Assembly (NCBI GenBank): GCA_035635855.1
Contig: DASQAF010000040.1
Coordinates: forward strand, 186,001 to 250,000
Length of the DNA: 64,000 nt
Reading direction: 5' to 3'
From: UBA11740 sp035635855
Lineage (GTDB): Bacteria; Acidobacteriota; Blastocatellia; Pyrinomonadales; Pyrinomonadaceae
The position numbers and the translations under genes are program-made. A model generated the notes under the pieces. It had not been told where the DNA came from. It ran no database searches and saw nothing but the letters and a program-made list of their open reading frames with translations. Shown in pieces: positions 7,504 through 16,885 of this stretch. Each line of letters begins with the position of its first letter. Position 1 is the first letter of the stretch.

Positions 7504-8397
7504 TCAGGCTGAGGATTCGTCTCGGCTTTCCAGCTCGCAATTAACTTCGCCTCCCAGCAGGATGGCCGCTCCGGTGAGATAGAACCACAACATCAAAATT
7601 ATCAGCGCGCCCAGCGATCCATAGGTCGCGCTGTACGAATTGAAGAAGTGCAGATACAGGCGAAATCCGAGCGAGACCAGCAACCACAACAGGACTGCGA
7701 CCAAAACTCCCGGTGACAACCAACGCCGGCGGTAATCAGATTTCTGCAAACGACCGCCGCGCCGCCGCGCCGAAAGGTTGGGAGCAAATTGATAAATAAG
7801 TCCAAAAGCCAGGAAGACGAAAGCCAGGGCGATCGGCCATTGCATTATTTTCCAGGCAATTTTAAAAGGATGTCCTTCGTGAAAGGAGGCAAAAAGAAAA
7901 TGACCGAGCCGGCCTCCGTAGAGCACAATCAGCAGGGCGGAGATTATCAGAACCGCCAGCGTCACGGTTAGCGCAACGGAGATCAAACGCACTTTCCACC
8001 AGGGGCGTGTTTCAGGCACATCATAAGCGGCATTCAACGCCTGGCCCAGCGCGTTAATGCCACTGGACGCCGCCCATAATGCGGCCAATATTCCGAACGA
8101 AAGTTTGCCGGTTCCGCGCGCCGCGATCACTTCATCGATCGTCGCGGTCACCAGACGAAACGCCGACGCAGGGATCACTGATCCGAGATAGGTCATTAAC
8201 TTACGTTGCAGGTGAGAGCCGGTGCCGGCGAAATAGCCAAACAGCGTGGTCAGAAAAAAGAGGAGCGGAAATAACGAGAGCAGAAAATAATAAGATAGTT
8301 GGGCACAGCGGTCGAAAATTCTATCTTCATTAACCCGCACCCAAACGCGCGCGAGAAAGTCCTTTGAGAGCAGGCGTCGGAGCACGCGCGGCATCAA
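7504..8397 (-). CDS. YihY/BrkB-family inner membrane protein
   Basis: 297 residues. After a short cytoplasmic start with the family motif DRIFDRCAQLSYYFLLSLFP, about six transmembrane segments follow (LLFFLTTLFGYFAG, a SFGILAALWAASSGINALGQALN segment, VALTVTLAVLIISALLIVLY, IALAFVFLAFGLIYQF, SPGVLVAVLLWLLVSLGF, LGALIILMLWFYLTGAAILL), ending LGGEVNCELE. This is the YihY/BrkB family, once called RNase BN in error. Its exact transport or envelope function is unsettled. The gene lies 3 bases upstream of the next minus-strand gene in the reading direction (lepB ends at 8401), so co-transcription with lepB is likely. Confidence 0.9.
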   Translation of the reverse strand: MMPRVLRRLLSKDFLARVWVRVNEDRIFDRCAQLSYYFLLSLFPLLFFLTTLFGYFAGTGSHLQRKLMTYLGSVIPASAFRLVTATIDEVIAARGTGKLSFGILAALWAASSGINALGQALNAAYDVPETRPWWKVRLISVALTVTLAVLIISALLIVLYGGRLGHFLFASFHEGHPFKIAWKIMQWPIALAFVFLAFGLIYQFAPNLSARRRGGRLQKSDYRRRWLSPGVLVAVLLWLLVSLGFRLYLHFFNSYSATYGSLGALIILMLWFYLTGAAILLGGEVNCELESRDESSA

Positions 8398-8400
8398 ATG

Positions 8401-9318
8401 CTATTTCACCATCGTGCCCGTTCGAGACCAGCGCGTGTTGGTGAAGAAATCGATGGGACTGTTGAAGGGCTGGGTTTCGTCATACGACCAATAGACGAAC
8501 ATGGCCCGGCCGATGATCAGATCGCGCGGAACAAAGCCCCAGGCCCGGCTATCCAGGCTGTTGTCGCGATCGTCGCCCATCACGAAATAAGAATTCTCGG
8601 GGACCTTTGCGGGCTTGCCGTTGACTGCGAAATGAAAGTCAGCGCTGGCCCCGGGTTCCTGACCCTGGCGCGCCGCCGCCACCGTGCGAGGAAAATAGTA
8701 AACGTCGTATGCTTCGTTACCCTGACGCGGAGGGTCCTCAATGATTTTGAGCGGCGCCTTGTCATTGATGTTCTCTGCGACGATGATGTGTTCGGGTAGC
8801 ACCTGGCCATTGATGTAAACGTGCAGGCCCTTTACCTCCACATTGTCGCCGGGCAGACCGATCACCCGCTTAACGTAATTAACTTTATAAGGAATGTTGT
8901 CATCCTGCTTGTCGCGTTCCGGGTCGAACGGATTGCCGGGATACTTGAATACTATGATGTCACCGCGTTTGATATCGCGCTGCGGCAGGATAGGCAAGCG
9001 CGGCCCGGGGGCGAAAATGAATTTGTTGACCAGCAGGTGATCGCCGACAGTAATTGTGTTTTGCATCGAGCCGGTCGGAACCTTAACCGCCTGCACGATG
9101 AAGGTCATTCCGAACAAGGCCATAATCACGGTAACGACGGCGGACTCGAAGTACTCGCGAATGACGGACTTTGGCGGGCCGGCCGGTTCCGTCTCAACTT
9201 TGATCTTTGGCTCACGCTCGCGGCCATTGGGGCTTGGCGAGCGGCGACTGAAAACGCCGGGCTTTTCTTCTGCGGTCCTTTTTTCCGTCGTGACTACTGA
9301 TTCGTTCATTGTGGACAT
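8401..9318 (-). CDS. lepB: Signal peptidase I
   Basis: 305 residues. A cytoplasmic N-terminus of about 55 residues precedes one membrane helix (VVTVIMALFGMTFIVQAV). Next come the catalytic VPTGSMQNT box with S84, the HLLVNKF box, the catalytic lysine in NYVKRVIGLPGD (K150), and the C-terminal box MGDDRDNSLDSRAWG. The enzyme cleaves signal peptides of secreted proteins at the outer face of the inner membrane with a Ser/Lys dyad. It matters for this window because many downstream proteins carry signal peptides, several of them unusual (see the repeat findings). RNase III lies immediately upstream on the same strand. Confidence 0.95.
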   Translation of the reverse strand: MSTMNESVVTTEKRTAEEKPGVFSRRSPSPNGREREPKIKVETEPAGPPKSVIREYFESAVVTVIMALFGMTFIVQAVKVPTGSMQNTITVGDHLLVNKFIFAPGPRLPILPQRDIKRGDIIVFKYPGNPFDPERDKQDDNIPYKVNYVKRVIGLPGDNVEVKGLHVYINGQVLPEHIIVAENINDKAPLKIIEDPPRQGNEAYDVYYFPRTVAAARQGQEPGASADFHFAVNGKPAKVPENSYFVMGDDRDNSLDSRAWGFVPRDLIIGRAMFVYWSYDETQPFNSPIDFFTNTRWSRTGTMVK

Positions 9319-9367
9319 CGTAGATGTTAGTAAGTATCGTGGTCAAGCAACGTTTCAATAACGGCGT

Positions 9368-9431
9368 ACGGAGTACCGACTTTAGTCGGGCTTTAGGTTA
9401 GGGAAAGAGCTCAACTAAAGTTGGTACTCTA
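9368..9431. repeat. Dispersed palindrome family G
   Basis: GGAGTACCGACTTTAGTCGG and CAACTAAAGTTGGTACTCT form an inverted repeat between lepB and rnc. It has no obvious T tract, so it is probably a dispersed element rather than a terminator. Confidence 0.65.
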
Positions 9432-9442
9432 AACTCGCTGGT

Positions 9443-10168
9443 TCACTCGCCTTCCATTTGTTTCAAAGCGGCTTGCGCTGCCGCAGCTTCCGCGGCTTTG
9501 ATAGTCGGACCTTCTCCGCGAGCCGCGCCGCCGTTCCATTTCAACTCGACATGAAACATACGACGATGCGGTGGACCCAGTGTCTCGATCACTGTGTACT
9601 GCGGCGTGGGTTGGCGCGTCGCCTGGAGCTTTTCCTGCAGCGTCGTCTTCGGATCGGCGGCGGCTGCGGCCACCGGATCCGCCGTGCGCAGTTCTTCGCT
9701 AAGCGCGGCTGTGACAAAGCCGGTGGCGGCCTCTAATCCACCATCCAAAAAAATCGCACCGGTCACGGCTTCGAAGATATCAGCCAGCAAAGCGTGCTTG
9801 TGACGGCCGCCGCTCTTCTCTTCGCCACGGCCGAGACGCACGAATTCGCCGAGGCCGAGGTGCGTCGAAGCTTCGGCCAGCGTCGGCGCGCTCACCAGGC
9901 GATGCTTCATACGGGAAAGCTCGCCTTCGCTGGCGCCCGGATAGGCCTTTAACAAATAGTCGGCAACCACCAGACCCAGGATGGAGTCGCCCAGAAATTC
10001 GAGCGCCTCGTTGTGCAGATTCCGCGCATCACGTTGCGAGTGCGGAGCGACCTGCTCGTGCGCCCAGGAACGGTGCGTCATGGCCTGCGTCAGCAGCGCC
10101 TGGTCGCGGAATTGATAGCCTAAGATCCCCTGAAGCTGGTCGGAGTTTTGAAGTTCTGAGGTTTTCAC
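9443..10168 (-). CDS. rnc: Ribonuclease III
   Basis: 241 residues from GTG 10168 (VKTSELQNSDQLQGILGYQF). The signature HNEALEFLGDSILGLVVADY carries the metal-binding Glu/Asp, LLADIFEAVTGAIFLDGG the second acidic pair, and residues ~165-240 a double-stranded RNA-binding domain (KTTLQEKLQATRQPTPQY ... GPTIKAAEAAAAQAAL). It processes rRNA precursors and structured RNAs in the cytoplasm. The open frame extends to 10219, but that extension overlaps the terminator of the preceding gene, which decides for the GTG start. The signature has NEALEF where many homologues have NERLEF. Confidence 0.92.
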   Translation of the reverse strand: MKTSELQNSDQLQGILGYQFRDQALLTQAMTHRSWAHEQVAPHSQRDARNLHNEALEFLGDSILGLVVADYLLKAYPGASEGELSRMKHRLVSAPTLAEASTHLGLGEFVRLGRGEEKSGGRHKHALLADIFEAVTGAIFLDGGLEAATGFVTAALSEELRTADPVAAAAADPKTTLQEKLQATRQPTPQYTVIETLGPPHRRMFHVELKWNGGAARGEGPTIKAAEAAAAQAALKQMEGE

Positions 10169-10184
10169 GAAACCTGATAATAGC

Positions 10185-10227
10185 AAAACGCCGAACGCGG
10201 CGTCGAAGTGACATCGCATTCGGCGTT
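10185..10227 (-). terminator. Terminator of the 10261-11409 gene
   Basis: Minus-strand stem AACGCCGAA (10219-10227) with TTCGGCGTT (10187-10195) and a TT-rich end. It lies between the stop of the secreted TPR-like gene and the GTG start of rnc, showing that rnc cannot start at 10219. Confidence 0.7.
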
Positions 10228-10260
10228 GGTATTCAAGTACTCAACAGCAGCGCGGGGTAA

Positions 10261-11409
10261 CTATCCTCGACGGTGTTGAGCGCGCGGTTTTTTCCCAGGC
10301 GTCGGAGTTGCGGTCGGCTTTGCGGTTCCGCCGGTTTTGTTGGCCGTGCTTCCAGTGCCGCCTCCACCTGCGGCTCCGGATCCAGTGTTACCCACCTTCG
10401 TGGTCCCGGTCGCGGTGGTTGTTGATCCGGTACTGGACTGTGAGCCGGGATTGGTTGGAGTTGTCGGCGTCGGCAGTGAAGTGATCGGCGTCGGCACGTC
10501 CGGCAATGGCTTGGACAAGACACTGGCGACCAGCTCGTTTACACCGGCCTCCGAATTGTTCCGATATTTATACAGCTTGGTCAGTTCATCCATGAAGGTC
10601 TTCTTGTTCGCGGCATCCGCGAGAGCTGTGGCTCGCGCGAGCGCGTCAATCTGCCGATCGATTACCTGATTGAGGTTGGCCAGCACCAATTTGCTTTCCG
10701 GGGTTTCGGTCTTATCCGGACCAACCTTGGCATTGTACTCCTCAGTGAGTTTAGCCTGTGGACCCTCGGCATAAGCGTTCGCCAATTCCAGATAGAGCTG
10801 CGGGTTCTTTTTCAGATCGCTTTCCAACCTGGCGGCTTTCAAGAAGTAGGGAATCGCATCAGTCGGACTGCTCTTAAGAGTTGATTTTGCGAGTACGTAA
10901 TTCAGATAAGCCAGTGCCTGATCTTTCGAGGTAAGCGGGGCGAATGGCTTTCCCGCCTCGATTAGTTGAATTGCTTTCTTCGCGTACTGAGCCGATTCGT
11001 TAAGCAGATTCGGATCACCCAGGCCGGCTAGACCCATAATAATGTTGACCGCCGCATTGTCCGGCTCAGTCGCCAGGATGACTTTGCCGAGCCTGATCTG
11101 GTCGGCGTAGTTCTTCTTTTGAAAAGCCTCCTCAAACTGCTTTTTGTTGTTTACGTCAGCAGTTGCGGCTTCATAAAGGGTCACAAATTTCTTCAGCGCC
11201 GTTGAATATTGGTCTTCGGCCGTACACGTCGCCAAGTACTCCTTAGCCGCCTGATATGCTACAGCCTGATCCTTAGTTCGGTTGTCGTACCACTTCGAGT
11301 AAGTAGCTGACTTAAACTCGTCGTTGCACTCCTTCGTCTGGGCCAGCGCCGGCACAGCGAAGACTGCGAAGATGGCAGCGAGTGCCATTAAATTAATCAT
11401 TCGTCTCAT
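10261..11409 (-). CDS. Secreted TPR-like protein with Thr/Gly-rich tail
   Basis: 382 residues. A signal peptide (MINLMALAAIFAVFAVPALAQ) is followed by an alpha-helical region, residues ~30-290, of degenerate tetratricopeptide-like repeats. Recognisable stretches are YADQIRLGKVILATEPDNAAV, TSKDQALAYLNYVLAKSTLK and DAIPYFLKAARLESDLKKNP. The last ~80 residues are low-complexity Pro/Thr/Ser/Gly and end in a very basic GKKPRAQHRRG tail. TPR proteins act as protein-binding scaffolds, and this one would be periplasmic. It lies between rnc and a penicillin-binding protein on the same strand and has its own terminator. The function is unknown. Confidence 0.75.
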   Translation of the reverse strand: MRRMINLMALAAIFAVFAVPALAQTKECNDEFKSATYSKWYDNRTKDQAVAYQAAKEYLATCTAEDQYSTALKKFVTLYEAATADVNNKKQFEEAFQKKNYADQIRLGKVILATEPDNAAVNIIMGLAGLGDPNLLNESAQYAKKAIQLIEAGKPFAPLTSKDQALAYLNYVLAKSTLKSSPTDAIPYFLKAARLESDLKKNPQLYLELANAYAEGPQAKLTEEYNAKVGPDKTETPESKLVLANLNQVIDRQIDALARATALADAANKKTFMDELTKLYKYRNNSEAGVNELVASVLSKPLPDVPTPITSLPTPTTPTNPGSQSSTGSTTTATGTTKVGNTGSGAAGGGGTGSTANKTGGTAKPTATPTPGKKPRAQHRRG

Positions 11410-11778
11410 TTGGTTTGCTAAAGCCTCCGATCAATTCCTTCTAATAACTTAACTGCCAACTGACGGGCGTGACTGAACTCCTACTGCACTGGCACTAAGA
11501 TGCTCCTTTCGAGCCCCTCGTTGTAATGTGAACAGCAACTGCAGTGCCAGTAAGCTTTGATCAGCTTTTGAAGATAAAGCCAGGAGAACAAAGTTCGCAA
11601 GAGCGAAGCGGCAATAATCGTGCAACAACACCAGTACTGTCAAGACCTGAATATGCCCCGACCGGCTACGGTCGCAGGATCGCATGAAAAATGCCGAACT
11701 CTCGCAAACTTGTTGCGCGAGTTCGGCATGTCTAAGTCGTCGCGAAAACGTCCGGTGAAACCCAGACAATCGAGCGGT
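11410..11778. other. Intergenic stretch without a gene
   Basis: No convincing coding frame in this 369-base gap. It holds a clear terminator (11687-11729) and a pair of ACTGGCACT words in inverted orientation near 11478 and 11545. Nothing else was recognised. Confidence 0.6.
11687..11729 (-). terminator. Terminator of the penicillin-binding protein gene
   Basis: Minus-strand stem ATGCCGAACTC (11719-11729) with GAGTTCGGCAT (11691-11701), a loop with further partial pairing and a T run at the end. It lies about 50 bases after the stop at 11779. Confidence 0.85.
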
Positions 11779-13455
11779 TTACGGTTGCTGATCAGGCTGA
11801 ATGCGACGAGCACGGCCATCGTTGGTTTCATTCGCCTTGGGCTTCGCCGGAGCCACAGTCTTTGCGGGCAACTTTGGCTTGTTTTCAATTGGCATCGAGG
11901 TAGCCTTGACCTTGCTCTTGATCTCCGTTCCCTTGGCGGCGTTGCCATTGGGATTGGCGCTCGAGTTTGAGTTGTCGGCTGCTTCGTTGCCATTTTCTTC
12001 AGCTTCAGTTTGCGCTTTGGTTTCGGCCGCCTCTTCATTCAAGGCCGCGGCCTTCTTGTCTCGCGGGTTTGCCTCTTCGTCGTCGTCAGCACCCTGGGCG
12101 ACCTGGAAGTTAATCTGGGTGCCGAAACGCGGACTTAGCGTGCGATAGATGTTACCGGCAATAGCCGCCGGCAAGTGACCGTGCGCGTCGGTGCCGCGCG
12201 TAATCACCACCACCGCCAGGCGCGGATTGACCACCGGAGCGTACGACGTAAACAATCCCAACCAGGCTCCCTGGCCAATGCACGTACCGGTCTTTCCGGC
12301 AACAGTCTGTTCCGGACGATAAGCTTTTCGGCCCGAACCATAGTTGACGGCGCCGATCATTCCCGGCAGCATGCGTTTCCAGGCCTCGCCTTCGATGTTT
12401 ATCTTGCGCCGCACTTCAGTTTTGAATTGCGAATTCTCTTCTACGGTCCGCGGCACGTGCGGCACGAGCAATTTCCCGCCGTTCGACATGGCGGAAACCA
12501 AGGTCGCCAACTGGACCGCGGTAACTTCAAAGTCGTCGCCGTGCGAACTCATGTGGTTCACTGCATAGCCTGATTTGAAAAGCGGAACACGGCCGGCAGA
12601 CTCGTTGACATAGTTGATGCCGGTCTTTTCACCGAGGCCCATTTCGTGCGCGTAGGACACCATCTTGTCGAAACCGACCTGGCCGCCCACCCGCTGAAAG
12701 TAAGTATTGTTCGAGTGAGCCAGCGCATCCGTTAGATTAAGATTACCCGCGCCAACATTGACCGTTTCAACGGGCTGAATAACCTTCTCGCACAAACCTG
12801 CCACCCCGGTGACCAGCTTGATTGTCGAGCAGGGTTTGAATCCGCGGCGGAGCGCCCAGTCCTGGTTGACGACCGTATAGATGCGTCCCGTCTTTGGATC
12901 CATCACGACCACGGTGCCGGCGTGGTTGCCGAGCGCGGCGATCGCGGCACTCCGAACCTCCAGGTCTTCACCAAGGGTGTTGTCCTTGGAGATGTTGGCC
13001 TGCACTTCGTTACGCAACCCCTCGTCGATTGCTCGCTGCCGGGCAATCGCTGCCTGGCGTATTGCCTCGGCGCGACGGCGTGCCTCTTCCATTTCGCGAC
13101 GGCGCTTGGATCCAAACCGGCGCATCTCTGCGGCGCGCTCACGTTTGCTAAGTTTATGACCGGCGCGCTTTTCGAGTTTGGCAATGTACGCCGCCTGTTC
13201 ACGAGCGTCGCGCTGGCGCTGGGCGCGCATTTCCTTCTTTGAAAGATGTACCCGACCGCCACGCCGGCTGGAGCGCGCCAATTGACGCCGCTCATGCCTG
13301 GATAATTTTCCGCCACGCGCATGCTTGCGCGAGGACCCGCCTCGCGGATGCTTACCGCGAGCGCTGGCTTCAATTGTAAGTGAACCGATTAAGGCTAAGA
13401 GGAATAGGAGGCAAAATACAGTGCGTGGTACCCTTGGGGAACGTTTTAGGTTCAT
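11779..13455 (-). CDS. Penicillin-binding transpeptidase with basic N-terminal linker
   Basis: 558 residues from MNLKRSPRVPRTVFCLL (13455). An alternative start at 13482 adds nine residues. A signal anchor (~9-30) is followed by ~110 residues extremely rich in Arg/Lys/His/Gln (HERRQLARSSRRGGRVHLSK), and then the transpeptidase domain (~180-430). The three active-site motifs are present: STIK (S210, K213), SNN (S248) and KTGT. No glycosyltransferase domain or PBP2-type dimerisation domain is seen. The C-terminal ~110 residues are low-complexity, first acidic and Asn-rich, then Lys/Pro-rich. It would cross-link peptidoglycan in the periplasm, with the basic arm possibly binding the wall. It is divergent from the histidine kinase gene. 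Confidence 0.87.
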   Translation of the reverse strand: MNLKRSPRVPRTVFCLLFLLALIGSLTIEASARGKHPRGGSSRKHARGGKLSRHERRQLARSSRRGGRVHLSKKEMRAQRQRDAREQAAYIAKLEKRAGHKLSKRERAAEMRRFGSKRRREMEEARRRAEAIRQAAIARQRAIDEGLRNEVQANISKDNTLGEDLEVRSAAIAALGNHAGTVVVMDPKTGRIYTVVNQDWALRRGFKPCSTIKLVTGVAGLCEKVIQPVETVNVGAGNLNLTDALAHSNNTYFQRVGGQVGFDKMVSYAHEMGLGEKTGINYVNESAGRVPLFKSGYAVNHMSSHGDDFEVTAVQLATLVSAMSNGGKLLVPHVPRTVEENSQFKTEVRRKINIEGEAWKRMLPGMIGAVNYGSGRKAYRPEQTVAGKTGTCIGQGAWLGLFTSYAPVVNPRLAVVVITRGTDAHGHLPAAIAGNIYRTLSPRFGTQINFQVAQGADDDEEANPRDKKAAALNEEAAETKAQTEAEENGNEAADNSNSSANPNGNAAKGTEIKSKVKATSMPIENKPKLPAKTVAPAKPKANETNDGRARRIQPDQQP

Positions 13456-13787
13456 CGGCAACTCCCTCGTCAAATTTCGCAAGTCTAGAGTCGAGACGGA
13501 AATTCGGGTAAAACTCTCGCTGCTTTGATTTCGCGCCGAGGGGCGACGCGCGTGCTCGTCCTTGTAAGCTGTAGAAACCGTTAAGGCAGCCTAATTTCCT
13601 GCGATCAAAACTTCCAAAGTTCTCTTCCGCCGTTTAGCCTAAAAAGTGAGGCGGGATCGACTCCCGCGGGCAGCCTCTGGGGGGAGTTGCTTTGAGGCCG
13701 GGCCAACTATAACATCGGCACAACGAAACGGCAATACCAAATCGAGCTACTTTGGGGCCGGCCCTGGCTCGGGTCTTGCTGCATCCA

Positions 13788-15311
13788 ATGGCCTTGTCGA
13801 GATTGCTAAACAGCTTTCGCGTTCGTCTGCTGCTGCTGCTGGCGGCCCTGCTGGTGCTGACCGTCAGTGTCCAGTACTACGTCAATCTGCAATCAGTTCG
13901 CACCAACACGCAATTTATCGTCGAGCAGCAGCGGGCCATCATGGCCGGGGTAGCGCTGGGTGTAAACAGCCTGTCGAGCGGGCTGTATCTCGATCAAATG
14001 CGCGAGCAGGCTAAGCAGCCCTTGCTAGGCGAACAAGCCGAGCGAGTTAAGAACGTGCTGATCGTCGACGATCAGGGAAACATTAAGGATAGTCTGGACA
14101 AGAATCAGATCCCTCAGATGAACCCGGACAAGTCGATCACTTATGTAAAGGTGAAAGACGTCGCGCTGCCGCCACTGCGAAGCGCAGTAGAGCTTCCGGC
14201 TGAGAACGTGGCACTGCCGGAAGGCATGACGGTCGTACGTCAGGGGACCGCAGGCGAGTCGAGCGCGTTCTATTTTCCGGTAGAAACCACGAACGGGCGG
14301 CGCTATGTAATCGTCGTCCTGGGTTCCGACAACAGCCTGGCAACAATTTTCAGACGCCAGGCGCGCCAGTCACTTCTGTATACATTGGCTGTGTTGCTGG
14401 TCACCACCTGTTTGACCGCGATCGTGGTCTGGCGATTCACTCGTCCGATCAAGTCGCTGTCGATCGGCGCGCGTCGGATCGCGACCGGAGACTTTTCCTT
14501 TCGTGTTCAGACCAGCGGACGACGAGACGAAATGGGGGAACTCACCGAACTTTTCAATGACATGATCGTCAAGCTCGACCGTACGCGCGAACTCGAGACT
14601 CAGCTCTATAACGCCGAAAAGGCAGTGGTGGTCAGCCGGCTGGCATCGGCTATCGCTCACGAGATTCGAAACCCGCTCAATTACATCAACCTGACGCTCG
14701 ATCACTTGCGCGCCACCTTTGCTCCTGACGACCCGAAAAAACAGGAGAAGTTCAGTAGCCTGACCACCCAACTAAAATCTGAGGTCGCACGCATCAACAC
14801 CCGAATCACGGAGTTTCTGAACTATTCGCGGCCGGCGGCCCTCGAGCCTAAGTCACTCGATCTCGTGGCGACCGCGCGTGATGCAATGCGTATCTTTGAA
14901 CCGCAGGCTTCCGAATGTAACGTTAAAACGCGGATCGACGAACACGGCCCTGTTCCCCGGGTTACGGCCGACTCTGAGTCTTTGCGCTCAGCGCTGACCA
15001 ACCTCATTATCAATGGCTTGCAGGCAATGGACGGCAGTGGGGGCAGTTTGTCGATAGTTTTGGCGAGCGAAGACGAGGGCCGCCGCGCCCGCATCGAGGT
15101 TACGGACACCGGTCGTGGTATTGCGCCGGAAGACATTTCGAAAGTATTCGAGCCATACTATTCAACGAAAGAGACGGGAACGGGATTGGGTCTGGCCATT
15201 GTCCGAAAAGCCGTGGACGATCATCACGGCTCGATATCGGTAAAATCGAAAGTGGGCGCGGGCACTACATTCACGATCACTCTGCCGGCGGAACAGCCGC
15301 CGCGAGCTTAG
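13788..15311 (+). CDS. Sensor histidine kinase (NtrB/AtoS-like)
   Basis: 507 residues from ATG 13788 (MALSRLLNSFRVRLLLLL). The frame is open to ATG 13752. TM1 is at ~10-30, a periplasmic sensor domain spans ~30-190, and TM2 lies at ~195-217. A HAMP domain (RFTRPIKSLSIGARRIATGD) is followed by a HisKA domain with H-box AIAHEIRNPLN (H291) and an ATPase domain with N box NLIINGLQAM, G1 DTGRGI and F/G2 FEPYYSTKETGTGLGLAI. It should autophosphorylate on H291 in response to a periplasmic or membrane signal and pass the phosphate to the response regulator 38 bases downstream. The signal is unknown. Confidence 0.93.
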   Translation: MALSRLLNSFRVRLLLLLAALLVLTVSVQYYVNLQSVRTNTQFIVEQQRAIMAGVALGVNSLSSGLYLDQMREQAKQPLLGEQAERVKNVLIVDDQGNIKDSLDKNQIPQMNPDKSITYVKVKDVALPPLRSAVELPAENVALPEGMTVVRQGTAGESSAFYFPVETTNGRRYVIVVLGSDNSLATIFRRQARQSLLYTLAVLLVTTCLTAIVVWRFTRPIKSLSIGARRIATGDFSFRVQTSGRRDEMGELTELFNDMIVKLDRTRELETQLYNAEKAVVVSRLASAIAHEIRNPLNYINLTLDHLRATFAPDDPKKQEKFSSLTTQLKSEVARINTRITEFLNYSRPAALEPKSLDLVATARDAMRIFEPQASECNVKTRIDEHGPVPRVTADSESLRSALTNLIINGLQAMDGSGGSLSIVLASEDEGRRARIEVTDTGRGIAPEDISKVFEPYYSTKETGTGLGLAIVRKAVDDHHGSISVKSKVGAGTTFTITLPAEQPPRA

Positions 15312-15349
15312 CGGCGGGCCACCACCCGCCATAGCAATTCGAAAAAACG

Positions 15350-16702
15350 ATGCCAAGAAAAAGCATACTCGTAGTTGACGACGAAAAACCGCAACGAGAC
15401 ATTCTGCAGGAAATATTGACAAGCGCCGGATACGATGTCACCTCTGCGGCTTCGGGCGAGGCCGCACTGAAATTTGCCAAAGACCGCAGCTTCGATCTCG
15501 CGCTGACTGATTTGAAGATGACCGGCATGGACGGCATCGAGCTGCTCCAGCAACTACTGGCCCTCGATTCTTCGATCATTGTCATCCTGCTGACGGCGCA
15601 TGGCACGATCGATTCGGCCAAGGACGCATTGCGGCGCGGCGCCTTCGATTACCTGCAGAAGCCATTCGACCGCGACCGTCTGCTGGACACAATCAAGCGC
15701 GCGCTGGGCAACCTCGATCAAATTGATGTCGAGATCATTTCCGCCTCTCCGAAAATGGAAGCCGTCAAGAAGATGATCCTGAAGGTTGCCCGATCGAATT
15801 CGACGGTGCTGATTCGGGGAGAATCGGGCACCGGCAAGGAACTGATCGCCCGGGCAGTGCACAATCAATCGCCGCGTTCGTCAGAGATGTTTCAGGCGGT
15901 CAACTGCGCCGCGATCAATGAAAACCTGCTCGAATCTGAATTGTTCGGCCACGAGAAGGGCTCGTTTACCGGCGCGCATGCGGAAAAGAAGGGACTATTC
16001 GAAGTCGCCGATTCCGGCACGCTCTTCCTGGACGAAATCGCCGAACTGGACGTCGGCATGCAAGCTAAACTGCTGCGAGCTTTGCAGGAGCGCAAGATTC
16101 GCCGTGTGGGCGGCACGCATGAAATTCCGATCGACGTCCGCGTCATCGCCGCCACGAATCGGGATCTGCGCGCGATGGTTGCCGATGGACGTTTTCGCGA
16201 CGATCTTTACTATCGCATCAATGTGTTATCGGTTGACGTGCCGCCGCTGCGCGAACGCCGCGAAGATATTCCGGTGCTGATTGATTACTTTCTGAAGAAG
16301 CACACGCGCAACACCTCGCGCCTCGTCAAAGGGCTGACCACCGAAACAAGGCGCATGCTGAACGACTATGGGTGGCCGGGCAATGTGCGCCAGCTCGAGT
16401 CGGCAATTGAGCGCGCGATCCTTTTGTGCGAAGGCGACCTGATTACTCCGGATGATCTGCCTTCCGAAGTCCGGCAGGAATCGCGAACGGCAGCGACCGG
16501 TGGATTCAAGCTGCCGCCCGAAGGAATATCGTTCGAAGACGTCGAGAAGAATCTGATCCTGCAGGCAATGGATCAGACCGACTACAACATAACCAAAGCA
16601 GCGAAACTCCTCGGTCTCACCTTTCGCACGTTGCAATATCGCCTGGAAAAGTTTGGCATCCGCAAACCTGACGATAAAGAAAAGGAACCAGCCGAAGGAT
16701 AG
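15350..16702 (+). CDS. Sigma-54-dependent response regulator (NtrC family)
   Basis: 450 residues. The receiver domain (1-120) has D10/D11, phospho-acceptor D54 in ALTDLKM, and the LQKPF lysine. The AAA+ sigma-54 interaction domain (~140-380) has Walker A GESGTGKEL, the loop GSFTGA (GAFTGA in most homologues), Walker B GTLFLDEIAEL and the arginine-finger region FRDDLYYRINVL. The C-terminal Fis-type HTH (~405-440) reads ITKAAKLLGLTFRTLQYRL. It activates sigma-54 promoters by ATP hydrolysis once phosphorylated by the adjacent kinase. Its target genes cannot be read here. The GSFTGA variant keeps the essential FTGA part. Confidence 0.95.
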   Translation: MPRKSILVVDDEKPQRDILQEILTSAGYDVTSAASGEAALKFAKDRSFDLALTDLKMTGMDGIELLQQLLALDSSIIVILLTAHGTIDSAKDALRRGAFDYLQKPFDRDRLLDTIKRALGNLDQIDVEIISASPKMEAVKKMILKVARSNSTVLIRGESGTGKELIARAVHNQSPRSSEMFQAVNCAAINENLLESELFGHEKGSFTGAHAEKKGLFEVADSGTLFLDEIAELDVGMQAKLLRALQERKIRRVGGTHEIPIDVRVIAATNRDLRAMVADGRFRDDLYYRINVLSVDVPPLRERREDIPVLIDYFLKKHTRNTSRLVKGLTTETRRMLNDYGWPGNVRQLESAIERAILLCEGDLITPDDLPSEVRQESRTAATGGFKLPPEGISFEDVEKNLILQAMDQTDYNITKAAKLLGLTFRTLQYRLEKFGIRKPDDKEKEPAEG

Positions 16703-16885
16703 ACGGTGTCTATGAACGCAAGCTGTAACGCGGCCGTCGTTCATGAGTATAGAGAGCCTGGCAGAGTCGCGAGATTCCGAAAGTGTGGATATCCACGTTC
16801 TAGCTACGTGGTTTGAGTCGTTCACACGTGCCTGGCAATCATCTATACGGTACACCGTTAGAAAACTGATCCATCGGAGGTAATC

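Noticed and set aside
10169..10219. N-terminal extension of RNase III
   Set aside because: It overlaps a terminator hairpin of the upstream gene, and family members start near the GTG at 10168.
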